Shown here: positions 33,556-42,926 of the stretch, one piece after another | Layout: each line of letters starts with the position of its first letter | Position numbering within the stretch: position 1 is the first letter of the stretch | NCBI RefSeq assembly: GCF_014337215.1 | Contig: NZ_CP060635.1 | Location: 2,245,501 to 2,309,500 of the forward strand | Source of the DNA: Wansuia hejianensis | GTDB lineage: Bacteria > Bacillota > Clostridia > Lachnospirales > Lachnospiraceae | DNA: 64,000 nucleotides | Reading direction: 5' to 3' | Notes under the pieces: model-generated | The model's database searches: none | Told to the model about the DNA's origin: nothing | Seen by the model: only the letters and a program-made list of their open reading frames with translations | Position numbers and translations under genes: made by a program

Positions 33556-35043
33556 CTACTTTGTTATATTTGACGCCTTCGCCATGATGCCTTCCTGCGA
33601 AAAATTCTCTTTTGAGATTTCACCGGTCTGGCGTCCTTCATAGAGCACAACGATCCGGTCAGACATCCCCATCAGCTCCTCCATCTCAGAGGAAATCATC
33701 AGGATGGCCTTCCCCGATTCAGCCAGCTCATTCATCAGGAAATAGATTTCCTGCTTTGCGCCTACGTCAATGCCTCTTGTGGGCTCGTCGAATATCAGGA
33801 TTTCCGCGTCGCTGGCCAGCCATTTGCTCAATACGACCTTCTGCTGGTTGCCTCCGCTCAGATTGCCCACCTTCTGCCCAAAAGAAGGAGTCTTGATCCG
33901 CAGATCATCTTTGTGTTTCTGCAATATTCTATTTTCACTTTGGCGGTTCACTACGCCAAACCTTGATATCTTCTTAATGATCGGCAATGTGATGTTGTCC
34001 CGGATCGGCAGGCTCAGGATCACCCCCTGCTGCTTTCTGTCCTCCGGCACCAGGCAGATACCGTTATCCACCGCATCCTTCGGCGAACGGATTTTCACTT
34101 CCCGGCCCCTGATCAGGATTGTCCCCGATTCCATGGGGTCCGCCCCGAAGATCATTCTTGCCGTCTCCGTCCTCCCGGCTCCCACAAGGCCTGCCAGGCC
34201 GAGAATCTCTCCCTTCCTCAGCTCAAAGCTGATGTCCGAAGCACCCTTTCCGGTCAGATGCTTCACCTCCAGCACAGTTTCACCGATACAGTCTCCCCGG
34301 CTGGGATAGGTCTCTGTAATTTCACGGCCAACCATAGCGCACACCAGATCATGTCTGGAGATCTCACTGATTTTATGTGTGGAAATCCACTGTCCGTCTC
34401 TGAAAATCGAGAGCCGGTCCGCGATTCGGTAAATCTCATCCATCCGGTGTGAAACATATATGATGGTGACGCCTTCGCGTTTCAGGTTCTCCACCAGATT
34501 CAGCAAAATATCCACCTCATTGTTGGTCAACGGCGCCGTAGGCTCGTCCATAATCAGGATTTTCACGTTTTTTACTATCGCTTTCGCGATTTCAACCATC
34601 TGCATATAAGCGACTGACAGATCCTTCACCAGAGTCCGGGGATGTATATCTATTTTCATCATCCGGAAAATCTCCGCCGCTTTCCGTTCCATCGCCTTGA
34701 AATCTACTGTCACTCTGTTTCCGATAAAATTGCCCATAAACATGTTCTCGGCAACCGACAGATTGGGGATCAGGTTAAATTCCTGATAAATCACCTCGAT
34801 ACCGAGCTTTTTGGAGAGCGCCGGCGTCATGGCTGCATAACTCTGGCCTTCTACGGCTATCTCCCCCTCGTCCGGAGTGATGGCTCCGGAAATCACTTTA
34901 ATCAAAGTAGATTTCCCCGCCCCATTCTCTCCTACCAGAGCATGGATTTCCCCCTTTTTCAACCCAAGCGACACCTGGTTCAGTGCGGTCACACCTGGAT
35001 ATTTTTTTGTGATTTCTTTTAATTCCAATATATTTTCTTCCAC
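33556..35043 (-). CDS. Sugar ABC transporter ATPase, two ATP-binding domains (RbsA type)
   Basis: 495 residues from GTG 35043 (GGAGAG upstream); an in-frame ATG lies nine codons earlier. First domain: Walker A GENGAGKST, Walker B ILIMDEP. Second: signature LSGGNQQK, Walker B ILIFDEP, with the degenerate Walker A region GLVGAGRTE usual in this family. Full length. Confidence 0.92.
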   Translation of the reverse strand: MEENILELKEITKKYPGVTALNQVSLGLKKGEIHALVGENGAGKSTLIKVISGAITPDEGEIAVEGQSYAAMTPALSKKLGIEVIYQEFNLIPNLSVAENMFMGNFIGNRVTVDFKAMERKAAEIFRMMKIDIHPRTLVKDLSVAYMQMVEIAKAIVKNVKILIMDEPTAPLTNNEVDILLNLVENLKREGVTIIYVSHRMDEIYRIADRLSIFRDGQWISTHKISEISRHDLVCAMVGREITETYPSRGDCIGETVLEVKHLTGKGASDISFELRKGEILGLAGLVGAGRTETARMIFGADPMESGTILIRGREVKIRSPKDAVDNGICLVPEDRKQQGVILSLPIRDNITLPIIKKISRFGVVNRQSENRILQKHKDDLRIKTPSFGQKVGNLSGGNQQKVVLSKWLASDAEILIFDEPTRGIDVGAKQEIYFLMNELAESGKAILMISSEMEELMGMSDRIVVLYEGRQTGEISKENFSQEGIMAKASNITK

Positions 35044-35225
35044 GCCAGTCTCTCCTTCCCAAATGATCACTCATGAAACATTCCCCGGCGGGCCGCGGGA
35101 ACACCGCGCACTGATCTTTGACCCGCGGGTTCTCTGCGGCCTTCGCTTCTCCGTTCACAAATACACCGCCCGCGAACGGTAACACTCCAGGCCCGCCAGG
35201 GCGTACCGGTTGCAAATTGCTTTTA

Positions 35226-36290
35226 TTATTTCAGCGCATCCAGAAAGCTCTGTACATTATCTTTCGTCACGGCCTCCAGCGGGAAATAATTCACTGTCTC
35301 TTCAAGGATTCCTCCGGTAGCCAGAGTGATGCCGTCTTCAATCATCTGCACTCCTACCTCATTCAGATGAAGTGAAACTGTCCCTCTGTGAATACTCCCT
35401 TCCGCCACTGCCTCCAGGCCTTCCAGTGAACCGTCGCAGGCGAACAGTCCCACATCGTCTCCGACCCTGTTCGCGCCCTTGAATGCCTCATAAGCGCCTA
35501 AAACCACTGAATCATTGATGCCTACCACGCCATTCAGTTCCGGATAAGCCTGCAGGAAATTTTCCGCAGCCTCCAGGCCGTCTGTGGTTGAAACCGCGTC
35601 TGTCTCAATGACGATCTCACAATTGGGATCTTTTTCGGCCAGAGCCGCATGAATGCCTTCCACCCTGTCCAGAATGAAATCATAGGAGCTGGCATTCAGA
35701 AGGCCGATCTGGCATTTGCCGTCCTCAAACTGTTCATTCGCCCATTCCGCGCACATGGTCCCGATCTGGTAGCCCAGGTCATAGTTTGACGCCAGATAAG
35801 ACGCGCTGGCATTTTCCATCTCGTTATCAAATGAAAGGATGATGATCCCCGCGTCAAGCGCTTCCTGATTTACCGTCTCTGTAACCTCTGCGTCTGAATT
35901 CTGTTCGATAATGACATTGCATCCGGACGCGATAAAGTTCTCAATCACATCCACCAGCGTAGAAGAATCATTGCCGGTATCCTTCAGGATGAATTCTGCC
36001 CCTCTGGCCTTTGCCGCCTCTTCCATGGCATTGCCCATGGCCACATAGGAGGTATTGCCCAAATCCGCGAATACACAGCCGATCTTCAAGCCTGTGCCGT
36101 CGGCTGCTGCCGATGAAGCGGCGGATGAAGCGCCTGTGCTCTCTGAAGATGCCGCCTGTGAGGCGCTTGACGACGCGCCTGCGGATGAGGCTGAAGACGT
36201 ATTGCCCGTTGCAGCCGTATTGCCGCAGCCCGCCAGTAAACTACCCGCCATAATTGCACTCAGTGCAAAACCTAATACTTTCTTTTTCAT
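35226..36290 (-). CDS. Sugar-binding lipoprotein (RbsB/Peripla_BP_4 type)
   Basis: 354 residues from ATG 36290. Signal peptide with lipobox LLAGC, then a long Ser/Ala linker (residues 25-65) and a ribose-binding-protein fold: GCVFADLGNTSYVAMGNAMEEAA, IIEQNSDAEVTETVNQEALD, GVVGINDSVVLGAYEAF. Delivers the sugar to the ATPase and permease downstream. Confidence 0.92.
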   Translation of the reverse strand: MKKKVLGFALSAIMAGSLLAGCGNTAATGNTSSASSAGASSSASQAASSESTGASSAASSAAADGTGLKIGCVFADLGNTSYVAMGNAMEEAAKARGAEFILKDTGNDSSTLVDVIENFIASGCNVIIEQNSDAEVTETVNQEALDAGIIILSFDNEMENASASYLASNYDLGYQIGTMCAEWANEQFEDGKCQIGLLNASSYDFILDRVEGIHAALAEKDPNCEIVIETDAVSTTDGLEAAENFLQAYPELNGVVGINDSVVLGAYEAFKGANRVGDDVGLFACDGSLEGLEAVAEGSIHRGTVSLHLNEVGVQMIEDGITLATGGILEETVNYFPLEAVTKDNVQSFLDALK

Positions 36291-36308
36291 TGTTAAACCC
36301 TCCATTTT

Positions 36309-37088
36309 TTATTTTATTGTGAAACCGCCGTCTACAACCAGATCTTCGCCTGTTATCATATTGGACTCATCGCAGGACAGGAACAGCACCGCAGCCGCAA
36401 TTTCATCTGTCTCTGCAAATCTGTGCGCCGGAATAGAATTGATCATGTCAATCTTAACCTGGCCCTGCCATGCCTTATCCCCCATATATGTATTTACCAC
36501 GGTAGGCGCAACGCCATTGACATTGATGCCGAACTCTGCCCATTCCAGGGCGCAGACTTTAATCATCCCCACAAGAGCCGCTTTTGACATGGTATAGCCC
36601 ACATGCTTGTCAATGGCAATAAAATCAGCCTGTGATGTCACACATACGATCTTTCCTCCTTTCCCCTGTTTGATCATCTGGTTGGCCACAGCCTGACACA
36701 TCCTGAATACTCCCACGGCATTGATTGCAATATGCCTTTCCACAATATCAATGCCGATGGATTCCGCGCTTTCCAGCTCCACATAACCCGGCATATTTGC
36801 CAGAATGTCAATCTCCCCCAGGGAGCCGACAACTGCCTGAACGGTATTCTCAATCTCACTCTGCTTAGTAACATCACATTTGATCCCGACGGTTCTGACG
36901 CCAAACCTCTGCGCCAGCTCCGCTGCCACTTCCTCTACATTATCCTTGCAGTCAACGATCGCGACATTCGCGCCTTTTTTCGCATACATTTCCGCCGTGG
37001 CGCCGCCGATGCCTCCGCCGCCGCCCACGACAACCGCAGATTTCCCGCTCAGGTCAAAGCTTCCGTCTACTTTTTTGTACTCAATCAT
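36309..37088 (-). CDS. Short-chain dehydrogenase/reductase (polyol or sugar oxidation)
   Basis: 259 residues. Rossmann glycine motif GGGGGIGGA, Asp in VDCKDN favouring NAD, catalytic Ser in CVTSQAD and YTMSK with Tyr and Lys. First gene of the operon behind the 37138-37166 promoter. Probably oxidises a sugar or polyol to a ketose that the FGGY kinase then phosphorylates. Confidence 0.87.
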   Translation of the reverse strand: MIEYKKVDGSFDLSGKSAVVVGGGGGIGGATAEMYAKKGANVAIVDCKDNVEEVAAELAQRFGVRTVGIKCDVTKQSEIENTVQAVVGSLGEIDILANMPGYVELESAESIGIDIVERHIAINAVGVFRMCQAVANQMIKQGKGGKIVCVTSQADFIAIDKHVGYTMSKAALVGMIKVCALEWAEFGINVNGVAPTVVNTYMGDKAWQGQVKIDMINSIPAHRFAETDEIAAAVLFLSCDESNMITGEDLVVDGGFTIK

Positions 37089-37137
37089 TTTCTAAATCCC
37101 TCTCTTTCGGTTTAAATCTGTTCAACTGATAGATTCA

Positions 37138-37166
37138 ATTATATTCATTAAACATTCAATTGTAAA
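37138..37166 (-). promoter_or_regulatory. Promoter of the SDR-ABC-transketolase operon
   Basis: Minus-strand -35 TTTACA (37161-37166), 17-base spacer, -10 TATAAT (37138-37143). It lies in the 352-bp divergent gap between the SDR gene and lacI, which is AT-rich and holds no other gene. A clear operator is not obvious. Confidence 0.7.
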
Positions 37167-37349
37167 TCGGTTAAGTTCACAAATATTTATTAAATTTTTT
37201 GGTAATATCGCCCTCATCTCTGAATATCCATCTGGATTTTCCTTTTAAATCGCTATATAAATGCCCATGTTTTTTATTTCAGTAATTGATAAGTGGTATT
37301 TCCCGTTTATATCGTTTAATAAATTATTTGAACAATTTAAATTTACTTA

Positions 37350-37377
37350 TTGACTTTTTATTCTGATTCTTTATAAT
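37350..37377 (+). promoter_or_regulatory. Promoter of the LacI-family gene
   Basis: TTGACT (37350-37355), 16-base spacer, TATAAT (37372-37377), 63 bases before the lacI-type start. Confidence 0.7.
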
Positions 37378-37440
37378 GGAATTAATGCAGATATTTACAT
37401 TAGTATGAAATGTATACGACTACATCGAGGAGGCCCTCAG

Positions 37441-38499
37441 ATGACGAATAGAGAACTCGCGCATATGCTGAAAATATCCCCGGCGACATTTTCCATGATT
37501 ATCAACAACAAGCCCGGAATATCTTCAAAAACCAGAGAACGCGTCCTGCACCAGCTGGGCGAGATGGGTTACGACAATTTAATAAAATCTGCCCAGCAGG
37601 AGCAGCAGGCCTTTGTACAACAGCAGATGCTGTGCTTCGTGGTTTATCTCCGGCATGGCAGGGTGCTGAACCAGCATCCGTTCTTCCTGCTTTTGATGGA
37701 GAGCATCGAAGCCCAGGCCAGGAAATTCGGGTATTATATTATGATGAGGACGATAGACTCCCATTCTCCTGTCAGGCCACAGATTGAGAGCCTGAATCAG
37801 ATGAACGCCAGCGGAGTCATTCTGTTCGCCACGGAGATGCTGGAAGAAGACATTGAATATTTTTCCGGCCTGACGATCCCCTACGTGGCCATAGATAACG
37901 ATTTCTCACATCTCAACATCAACACCGTGTCCATCAACAACCAGCTTGGAACCCACCAGGCCATCGAATACCTGGTCCACCAGGGCCATCAGGCCATTGG
38001 CTACCTCCAGAGCGAGGATTATATCAGCAGTTTTGGCGAACGGGAACGGGGCTATAAGGAAGCGCTGGCCAGATTCGGCCTGGAATTGGATCCGCGGTAC
38101 ATCTACCGGGTCCGTTATGCGGAAGAAAGCAGCTATCTGGATATCTCGGCCCTTCTGAGGGAAAACGTCCCTCTGCCGACCGCTTTCGTATGTGATGACG
38201 ATACAATTGCCGTGGGCGCTCTGAGGGCGTTCCAGGCGGCCGGACTGCGGGTCCCGGAAGATATCTCCCTGATCGGCTTCAACGACAGGCCCAATACCAG
38301 CCTGACCCAGCCGCCTCTGACCTCTGTCAACGTGCCCAGATATTCCTTCGGCACTGCCGCCGTGGACGCCATCGTTTCATTGATCGGCAAGATCAAAAAT
38401 GACCCGTCCGCGATTGTGCGCACCACCAAGACAAGGATCGGCACGCAGCTGACCGTCAGAGGTTCTGTGAGGCCTGTGACAGACGCAGGCATTAATTAA
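37441..38499 (+). CDS. LacI-family transcriptional regulator
   Basis: 352 residues from ATG 37441 (GAGGAGG upstream). N-terminal helix-turn-helix NRELAHMLKISPATFSMIINNKPGISSKTRERV, then a sugar-binding Peripla_BP domain (GVILFATEMLEEDI, GYLQSEDYISSFGERERGY, FVCDDDTIAVGAL, DISLIGFNDRP). Divergent from the sugar operon; it is its likely local regulator. Confidence 0.92.
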   Translation: MTNRELAHMLKISPATFSMIINNKPGISSKTRERVLHQLGEMGYDNLIKSAQQEQQAFVQQQMLCFVVYLRHGRVLNQHPFFLLLMESIEAQARKFGYYIMMRTIDSHSPVRPQIESLNQMNASGVILFATEMLEEDIEYFSGLTIPYVAIDNDFSHLNINTVSINNQLGTHQAIEYLVHQGHQAIGYLQSEDYISSFGERERGYKEALARFGLELDPRYIYRVRYAEESSYLDISALLRENVPLPTAFVCDDDTIAVGALRAFQAAGLRVPEDISLIGFNDRPNTSLTQPPLTSVNVPRYSFGTAAVDAIVSLIGKIKNDPSAIVRTTKTRIGTQLTVRGSVRPVTDAGIN

Positions 38500-38511
38500 A
38501 GAAAACCATGC

Positions 38512-38538
38512 AAAAAGGGAACCCGCCGGTTCCCTTTT
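38512..38538. terminator. Bidirectional terminator
   Basis: AAAAGGGAACC-CGCC-GGTTCCCTTTT, an 11-bp perfect stem with A and T runs. Separates convergent lacI and the sodium symporter gene. Confidence 0.85.
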
Positions 38539-38571
38539 ACTTTCACCTGTAGCTGTATATTCGAGTAAAAA

Positions 38572-40065
38572 TCAACATTTTTTTGTTCGTTTCTTTCTGC
38601 CAAATATAAACCACCCGACGAGCGCCAGCACCAGAACGCCTATCACCATCCACAGCGCCAGTGTCACCGGCCCTTTCTGGCAGAACATATCATAGTATCC
38701 TTTCAGATAAATCACCAGGATAACAGCCGGAATGACGAACAGCATGTAGTACCGGATGCCCTTTGGGAATTGAATCCCGTCGCCTGTGTTAACCTCCCGG
38801 AGAAATCCGTCGAATCCCCAGCCATACCGCGACACGCAGAACATCACATAGACAACGGAGCCCAGCGGCAGGATGTTGTTGGATACGATAAAATCCTCCA
38901 GATCCATGATGCTGGTTCCCGCCCCCAGCGGCTGTACGCCCGACAGTACGTTAAAGCCCAGGATGGCCGGCATGGAAAGGCCGATCATCAGGATCAGGTT
39001 CACAACCACAGCCTTCCTTCGACTCCAGCCCCGGAGGTCTATCGCGTATGAGAGTATGTTCTCAAACACCGCGATGACCGTTGACAGTGAAGCGAAGGAC
39101 ATGAACAGGAAGAATAAAAATCCCCAGATCCTTCCTCCGGCCATCTGGTTGAACACATTCGGCAGCGTGATAAAGATCAGCCCCGGCCCCGCATCCGGCT
39201 CTACGCCAAAGGCAAAGCAAGCCGGGATGATGATTAATCCGGCCATCAGCGCCACAAAGGTATCCAGAATCGTGATATGTATAGACTCTCCCGCCAGCGA
39301 ACGCTTCTTTTCCAGATAGCTTCCAAAAATCGTCATGGAACCGGCGCCGATGCTCAGGGTAAAAAACGCCTGAGACATGGCCCCGAATATGACGTTCCCT
39401 ATCCCGATCTCTTTCATGGCATCAAAATCAGGCACCAGATAAAATTTCACACCTTCCGCGGCGCCGTCCAGGCTCAGAGAGTGTACCGCCAGGACCGTAA
39501 TCAGCGCCAGGAGGCAGATCATCATGACCTTAACGATCTTCTCCAGCCCTTTCTGCACGCCCAGGGCGCAGATGCCGAAGGACAGCACGACCACAAGAAC
39601 CATCCAGAAGGTCATCGTCCCCGGCGAAGCCTTCAGGCCGGAAAAGTAATCCGCAACAGCCTGGGTATCCTTACCCGCCAGCCTGCCCGAGGCGGTGGCG
39701 TAGCAATAATACATCATCCAGCCGGAAACCATCGTATAGAAAAACATCAGCACATAATTAGACACCATGCTCATATAACTGAATTTGTGGAAATTAGAGC
39801 CCTCAGGCTCCAGCATATGAAAGGCTTTCGCCGTACTCCTGCGGCTGGCACGCCCTACGGCGAACTCACAGATCAGGATGGGCAGGCCCAGAATCACCAG
39901 AAACACCAGGTAAATCAATATAAATGCAGCTCCCCCGAATTTCCCAGCCATATAGGGGAATTTCCACACATTTCCCAGCCCGATGGCACATCCCGCAGAC
40001 ACCAGGATAAACCCAAGACGCGAGCTGAATTTCTCTCGTTCTTTCAACAGTTCTTCCTCCCTCAA
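38572..40065 (-). CDS. Sodium:neurotransmitter-symporter-family (SNF) transporter
   Basis: 497 residues, about 12 membrane helices. N-terminal SRLGFILVSAGCAIGLGNVWKFPYMAG has the unwound helix-1 motif of the family; helix 6 region FTLSIGAGSMTIFGSYL. Such bacterial proteins import amino acids or related compounds with sodium. Substrate not inferable. Divergent from the LysR gene at 40261, which could regulate it. Confidence 0.88.
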   Translation of the reverse strand: MREEELLKEREKFSSRLGFILVSAGCAIGLGNVWKFPYMAGKFGGAAFILIYLVFLVILGLPILICEFAVGRASRRSTAKAFHMLEPEGSNFHKFSYMSMVSNYVLMFFYTMVSGWMMYYCYATASGRLAGKDTQAVADYFSGLKASPGTMTFWMVLVVVLSFGICALGVQKGLEKIVKVMMICLLALITVLAVHSLSLDGAAEGVKFYLVPDFDAMKEIGIGNVIFGAMSQAFFTLSIGAGSMTIFGSYLEKKRSLAGESIHITILDTFVALMAGLIIIPACFAFGVEPDAGPGLIFITLPNVFNQMAGGRIWGFLFFLFMSFASLSTVIAVFENILSYAIDLRGWSRRKAVVVNLILMIGLSMPAILGFNVLSGVQPLGAGTSIMDLEDFIVSNNILPLGSVVYVMFCVSRYGWGFDGFLREVNTGDGIQFPKGIRYYMLFVIPAVILVIYLKGYYDMFCQKGPVTLALWMVIGVLVLALVGWFIFGRKKRTKKC

Positions 40066-40260
40066 TCACAGTCGCTGTGGGGTAAAAAAGCTCTCACAAA
40101 AATATCCCGCGCAGCAGCCTCGTGAACACCGGCCCGGAATCACACAATTTTATTCAGCACTTGAAACCCCATATTATTTAGTATATAATGCCAGTATACA
40201 TTTGTAAAATTGATGCTTTTGCTTATATACATGTAAATTTTCGATGGAGAACTATCAAAG

Positions 40261-41139
40261 ATGGAAATTAAGAATCTGGAAACCTTTATACAGACTGCAG
40301 AGCTGGGCGGCTTTACAAAAGCGGCCGAAAAGCTCGGATACTCCCAGTCCACCGTTTCCTTCCAGATCCGGCAGCTGGAAGAGGCTCTGGGAATCCAATT
40401 GTTTGAACGGGTCAATCACACGGTCAAGCTGACCGCCCGCGGAAGCGAGATCCTGGCGCTGTGCCATGAGATCCTCAAGCTCACGGGAGATATGAAAAAA
40501 GTGGCGGACGGGCAGCGCCAGATCGGCGGCCATATCCGGATTGCGACCGCCTCCTCCCTGTGCCACTGGCTGTTTGGCCGCCAATTCGAGGCCTTCCACC
40601 GGCAATATCCCGGCATCACCCTGAAGGTAACCTCCGCCAGCACGGAAGAGATGTTCCGCCTTCTGAACCAGAACGAGACAGATCTGGTCTATACGCTGGA
40701 TAAGCACATCTACAACCAGAATTACAGGATCGCCGCCGAAAAACAGGTATCCGCGCATTTTATCGCTTCCTCCCGCAATCCGCTGTGCGGGAAGAAAAGC
40801 ATATATATGGCCGAGCTCGCGGACCAGCCATTTATCCTCACGGAAAAAGGCATGAGCTATCGTAAGCTCCTGGAAGAGCATCTTGCCAGCCGCTCCCTGG
40901 AGATCCGCCCGTTTCTGGAAATCGGCGATACACCGCTGATCTGCCGCCTCGTGGGACAGGATATGGGGCTTTCCTTCCTCCCCGACTTCGTCACTCAGAA
41001 AGCGGTGGAAGCCGGAGAAATATCCAGGCTGGATATCAGGGATTTCTCCACGGATATTTGGGTTCAGCTTTTATACCACCGCGATAAATGGTGCTCCCCG
41101 GAAATGCAGTGCGTGATCAATTACCTCTCTGCCATTTAA
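40261..41139 (+). CDS. LysR-family transcriptional regulator
   Basis: 292 residues: helix-turn-helix FTKAAEKLGYSQSTVSFQIRQLEEALG, then a substrate-binding domain (GHIRIATASSLCHWLF, VGQDMGLSFLPDFV). Divergent from the SNF transporter. Its 3' end overlaps the end of the convergent YczE-type gene by 23 bases. Confidence 0.92.
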   Translation: MEIKNLETFIQTAELGGFTKAAEKLGYSQSTVSFQIRQLEEALGIQLFERVNHTVKLTARGSEILALCHEILKLTGDMKKVADGQRQIGGHIRIATASSLCHWLFGRQFEAFHRQYPGITLKVTSASTEEMFRLLNQNETDLVYTLDKHIYNQNYRIAAEKQVSAHFIASSRNPLCGKKSIYMAELADQPFILTEKGMSYRKLLEEHLASRSLEIRPFLEIGDTPLICRLVGQDMGLSFLPDFVTQKAVEAGEISRLDIRDFSTDIWVQLLYHRDKWCSPEMQCVINYLSAI

Positions 41140-41803
41140 GCAGCCGGTCCAGCCCTTTTTCCAGCCTGCCCCTGAAAACCTTAACTATCATTCCCGTACA
41201 GAGCGCGGCTATGACGGTTCCCTCTCTGATGCCTGCTACTGTCCCATGGATGAATGCCAGAGACAGGATTGCCGCCAGCGCCACACAGCCCACATCAAAG
41301 ATAATTTTAACCGAGCCAAACTCTCTGTGAAGAGTATCCGCCGCCGCTTTTACAAACGCTTCCCCAGAATTCATAATGACATTCGCTATGACTGACAGCG
41401 AAATCCCAAATCCCAGAATCACAGTCCCTGCTGCCACCATGGCCAGTCTGGCCGGATAGCCTTCCACTCTGACAGGCGACACCAGCCACATTCCAAAATC
41501 AGTAAAACATCCAAACAACACAGACAGAGGAACCTGAAGCAGCTGTATCCACTGGAATTTTTTTCTCAATATTACAATCTGGCCCAGGATCAGCACACAG
41601 TTCCAGACAATCAGCCAGTTACCCAGAGACAGTGCGTCAAACCGGATGCTGAGCACATTTGCCACAGACGAAATGGGCGATACGCCCAGCTCTCCCTTTT
41701 TTGTAAACGCGACGCCCAGTGCCGAAAAAAACAGGCTGATCATAAATAATACATACCGTCTGGCGGTCTCCGCCCCGGACCGTTTCCCGCTATCCTCTGT
41801 CAT
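41117..41803 (-). CDS. YczE/YitT-like membrane protein
   Basis: 228 residues from ATG 41803, about five membrane helices (YVLFMISLFFSALGVAFTKKG; LAMVAAGTVILGFGISLSVIANVIMNSGEAF). The GVSPISSVANVLS and MNSGEAF segments fit the YczE family; function unknown. It overlaps the end of the preceding gene by 14 bases and is last in the operon. Confidence 0.72.
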   Translation of the reverse strand: MTEDSGKRSGAETARRYVLFMISLFFSALGVAFTKKGELGVSPISSVANVLSIRFDALSLGNWLIVWNCVLILGQIVILRKKFQWIQLLQVPLSVLFGCFTDFGMWLVSPVRVEGYPARLAMVAAGTVILGFGISLSVIANVIMNSGEAFVKAAADTLHREFGSVKIIFDVGCVALAAILSLAFIHGTVAGIREGTVIAALCTGMIVKVFRGRLEKGLDRLLKWQRGN

Positions 41804-42905
41804 TGCATTCTCCGGCGTCTGACTGCGAAAATCCCAGTAACCGTTCTCTGGAATACCGGTACAGCTTTTCATAAAAATGCGGATGATGGATCTGGGAGCG
41901 GTCCCCGATCATACACGGCGCTCCCGGATTCAAGAATTCATCCACAAATTTCCTGGCTGCCTTCTCCACCTCCGCTTCCGGCATTTCTGCCGGAATCACG
42001 GGAGTCTCCACACCGATCAGAAGCTCCTTTCCATACTGGCGGTACAGCTTCCGCTTATCATTCATATCCTGACCCGTCCAGGAATCAACTCCCGCTTCAA
42101 TCATGGCCGGGATCAGCGCCTCAATCTGCCCGCAGGAATGCATGTCATAGAACAGCCCTTTTCCATGGGCATAATCCGTCACCTTACGGATGTGGGGAAC
42201 CAGCATCTCACGGACCGTCTGAAGGGAGAAAAACGGCGCCCGCTGGCTGCCCCAGTCGTCATGGATACAGATCCCGTCCACGTGAAAATACTCTGTATAC
42301 TTATCAATCAGCCCACAGTACAGATCAGCTAAACGGTCTAAAAACCCGTGAACAGCCTCTTCCTGATCTTCATCGATCAGAGCCAGGGCCGCATTTTCAA
42401 AATCCATCATAGAGATCATCCGTTCAAAAAAACCACTCATAATTACCGGGACAACCGCCAGCTCCGGATCATTCACGAATTCCCTGCTGAGCGCCGCCTG
42501 ACCTTCCCAGTCCCAGGAATCAATCTTCGGCCACCGCACCTTCTCTTTCCACTCATTCATGTCCTGCATCAGAGGATTCCCCGGTTCCACCATGGCCCCT
42601 CCGGCCACTTCAATAAACAGCCAGTTGATCCCGAACATATCCTTAAAGCCCTCCGGATGTCGTACCGGATCCCCGCCGTCCGCCACAAAGCCTCTGGCCT
42701 CATTATCCGGGACAACTCTGGGCGTGAAAAACTGATAATGCTTAAAATCCGGAAGAAACACCGGGACTTTCCGGAAGATGGCCTCCTTAATATTCGTTCC
42801 GGCCGTAACCGGAGCGCTGTACACCGGCACACCGATGGTTCCCCGGGGATTCGGGATCACGCGGCGGACCTTCAGTTCGCCCTCGCTAAACGGTACTTTC
42901 TGCAT
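41790..42905 (-). CDS. Uroporphyrinogen-decarboxylase-like protein (MtaA/methyltransferase type)
   Basis: 371 residues with the URO-D fold: YFHVDGICIHDDWGSQRAPFFS, KGLFYDMHSCGQIEALIPAMIEAGVD and IGVETPVIPAEMPEAE. The HSCG motif and general pattern match the corrinoid methyltransferase branch rather than heme HemE. Reaction in this operon unknown; a methyl transfer or decarboxylation of a sugar acid are possible. It lies between ulaF-like and yczE-like genes. Confidence 0.75.
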   Translation of the reverse strand: MQKVPFSEGELKVRRVIPNPRGTIGVPVYSAPVTAGTNIKEAIFRKVPVFLPDFKHYQFFTPRVVPDNEARGFVADGGDPVRHPEGFKDMFGINWLFIEVAGGAMVEPGNPLMQDMNEWKEKVRWPKIDSWDWEGQAALSREFVNDPELAVVPVIMSGFFERMISMMDFENAALALIDEDQEEAVHGFLDRLADLYCGLIDKYTEYFHVDGICIHDDWGSQRAPFFSLQTVREMLVPHIRKVTDYAHGKGLFYDMHSCGQIEALIPAMIEAGVDSWTGQDMNDKRKLYRQYGKELLIGVETPVIPAEMPEAEVEKAARKFVDEFLNPGAPCMIGDRSQIHHPHFYEKLYRYSRERLLGFSQSDAGECNDRG

Positions 42906-42926
42906 AAACTTTTCCTCTTTCTCCTG

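Noticed and set aside
39277..40125. 282-residue plus-strand open frame opposite the sodium symporter gene
   Set aside because: His/Gln/Arg-rich low-complexity translation, antisense to a clear transporter.
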